From assembly GCA_017935825.1 (NCBI GenBank), contig JAGBGW010000321.1:1-5586 (forward strand): DNA of 5,586 nucleotides, in the 5' to 3' direction. The notes under the pieces are model-generated. The model made no database searches and was not told the origin of the DNA. It saw only the letters and a program-made list of their open reading frames with translations. The position numbers and the translations under genes were made by a program. The stretch's first letter is position 1; the number at the start of each line of letters is the position of its first letter. Positions 5,162 to 5,586 of this stretch are shown here, one piece after another. The DNA comes from Clostridia bacterium (GTDB lineage: Bacteria > Bacillota > Clostridia > Christensenellales > Maliibacteriaceae).

Positions 5162-5586
5162 TTACAGCTGACCAACCAGATCCAGGCTGGGTTTCAGCGT
5201 TTCGGCGCCGGGCTGCCACTTGGCGGGGCAGACCTCATCGCCATGTTCGTATACGAACTGCAGTGCCTGCAGCTTGCGGAACAGTTCCTCAGCGTTTCTG
5301 CCCACATTGCCTGCATTGACTTCATATGCTACGATCACGCCCTCGGGGTTGACCACGAAGGTGCCGCGCTCTGCAAGACCGTCGGACTCGATGAGAACTT
5401 CGAAGTCGCGGCTCAGTGCGTGGGTGGGATCAGCCAGCATGGGGTAGTTGATCTTCTTGATGCGATCGGATGCATCGTGCCACGCCTTGTGGACGAAGTG
5501 GGTGTCGGTGGAGACGGAGTATACTTCGCAGCCTGCTGCCTTGAAGTCCTCGTACTTGTTTGCCAGATCCTCCAGCTCGGTGGGGC
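5162..5586 (-). CDS. ahpC: Alkyl hydroperoxide reductase peroxiredoxin subunit AhpC (typical 2-Cys Prx; N-terminal part outside window)
   Basis: The frame runs from the right window edge to the TAA at 5164-5162 and encodes 140 residues beginning PTELEDLA. This is the segment right after the peroxidatic Cys in the conserved VCPTE motif; the two bases at the edge (GC on this strand) fit the end of a TGC Cys codon. Further matches to E. coli AhpC are VSTDTHFVHKAWH, GTFVVNPEGVI, the resolving-Cys motif EVCPAKW, and the C-terminal tail PSLDLVGQL. If the split Cys is residue 47, the protein is 187 residues long with the resolving Cys at 166, matching E. coli AhpC. AhpC is a cytosolic peroxidase that reduces hydrogen peroxide, organic hydroperoxides and peroxynitrite through an intersubunit disulfide, re-reduced by AhpF. 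The next gene on the strand encodes an AhpF-like reductase, so this is a peroxide-defence operon. Its promoter lies outside the window. Confidence 0.93.
   Translation of the reverse strand, partial: PTELEDLANKYEDFKAAGCEVYSVSTDTHFVHKAWHDASDRIKKINYPMLADPTHALSRDFEVLIESDGLAERGTFVVNPEGVIVAYEVNAGNVGRNAEELFRKLQALQFVYEHGDEVCPAKWQPGAETLKPSLDLVGQL

Noticed and set aside
1..5586. Mobile element, phage, CRISPR or defence island
   Set aside because: No direct-repeat array, transposase, integrase, toxin-antitoxin or nuclease motif was seen; all genes are metabolic or redox enzymes with uniform codon use.

Overview
The window reads as ordinary chromosomal DNA from a low-redundancy, moderately GC-rich Firmicute, most likely a strictly anaerobic member of Clostridia (Oscillospiraceae/Ruminococcaceae-like). 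This rests on strong AGGAG-type ribosome binding sites, short intergenic gaps closed by compact hairpin-plus-T-run terminators, Cys-rich cytoplasmic enzymes and protein families that I associate with clostridia. The exact taxon cannot be read from the sequence. No tRNA, rRNA, CRISPR array, insertion sequence or phage signature was found, and no gene-free stretch exceeds about 175 bases.

Left part (1-2440, + strand): the last 26 codons of a probable D-2-hydroxyacid dehydrogenase; a 13-bp hairpin terminator; then a tightly spaced pair made of a deoxyribose-phosphate aldolase (DeoC) family protein and an FGGY-family sugar kinase, 12 nt apart; then a second strong terminator. The pair looks like a kinase-then-aldolase sugar module: the kinase makes a sugar phosphate and the class I aldolase cleaves it. 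Several otherwise conserved positions near the DeoC active site, and the QMHG position of the kinase, differ from the textbook enzymes, so the natural sugar may not be deoxyribose or xylulose.

Middle part (2440-3461, + strand): a promoter with an extended -10 element drives a monocistronic gene for a stand-alone protein shaped like the catalytic domain of 2-oxoacid dehydrogenase E2 (chloramphenicol acetyltransferase fold). It lacks lipoyl and peripheral-subunit-binding domains, and the usual DHRxxDG active-site motif is DERICSG. It ends at a perfect hairpin that serves as a shared terminator with the convergent gene.

Right part (3470-5586, - strand): a peroxide-detoxification operon read right to left, ahpC (5' end cut by the window edge) followed, after an intercistronic hairpin, by a 537-residue flavoprotein. 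The flavoprotein carries AhpF's parts in reversed order: a thioredoxin-reductase-like FAD/NAD(P)H module first, then an AhpF-N-terminal-like double thioredoxin-fold module with an SCTMCPD motif. It is very probably the dedicated reductase of the adjacent peroxiredoxin. This permuted AhpF and the degenerate E2-like protein are the most interesting items; nothing in the window demands an entirely new type of system.
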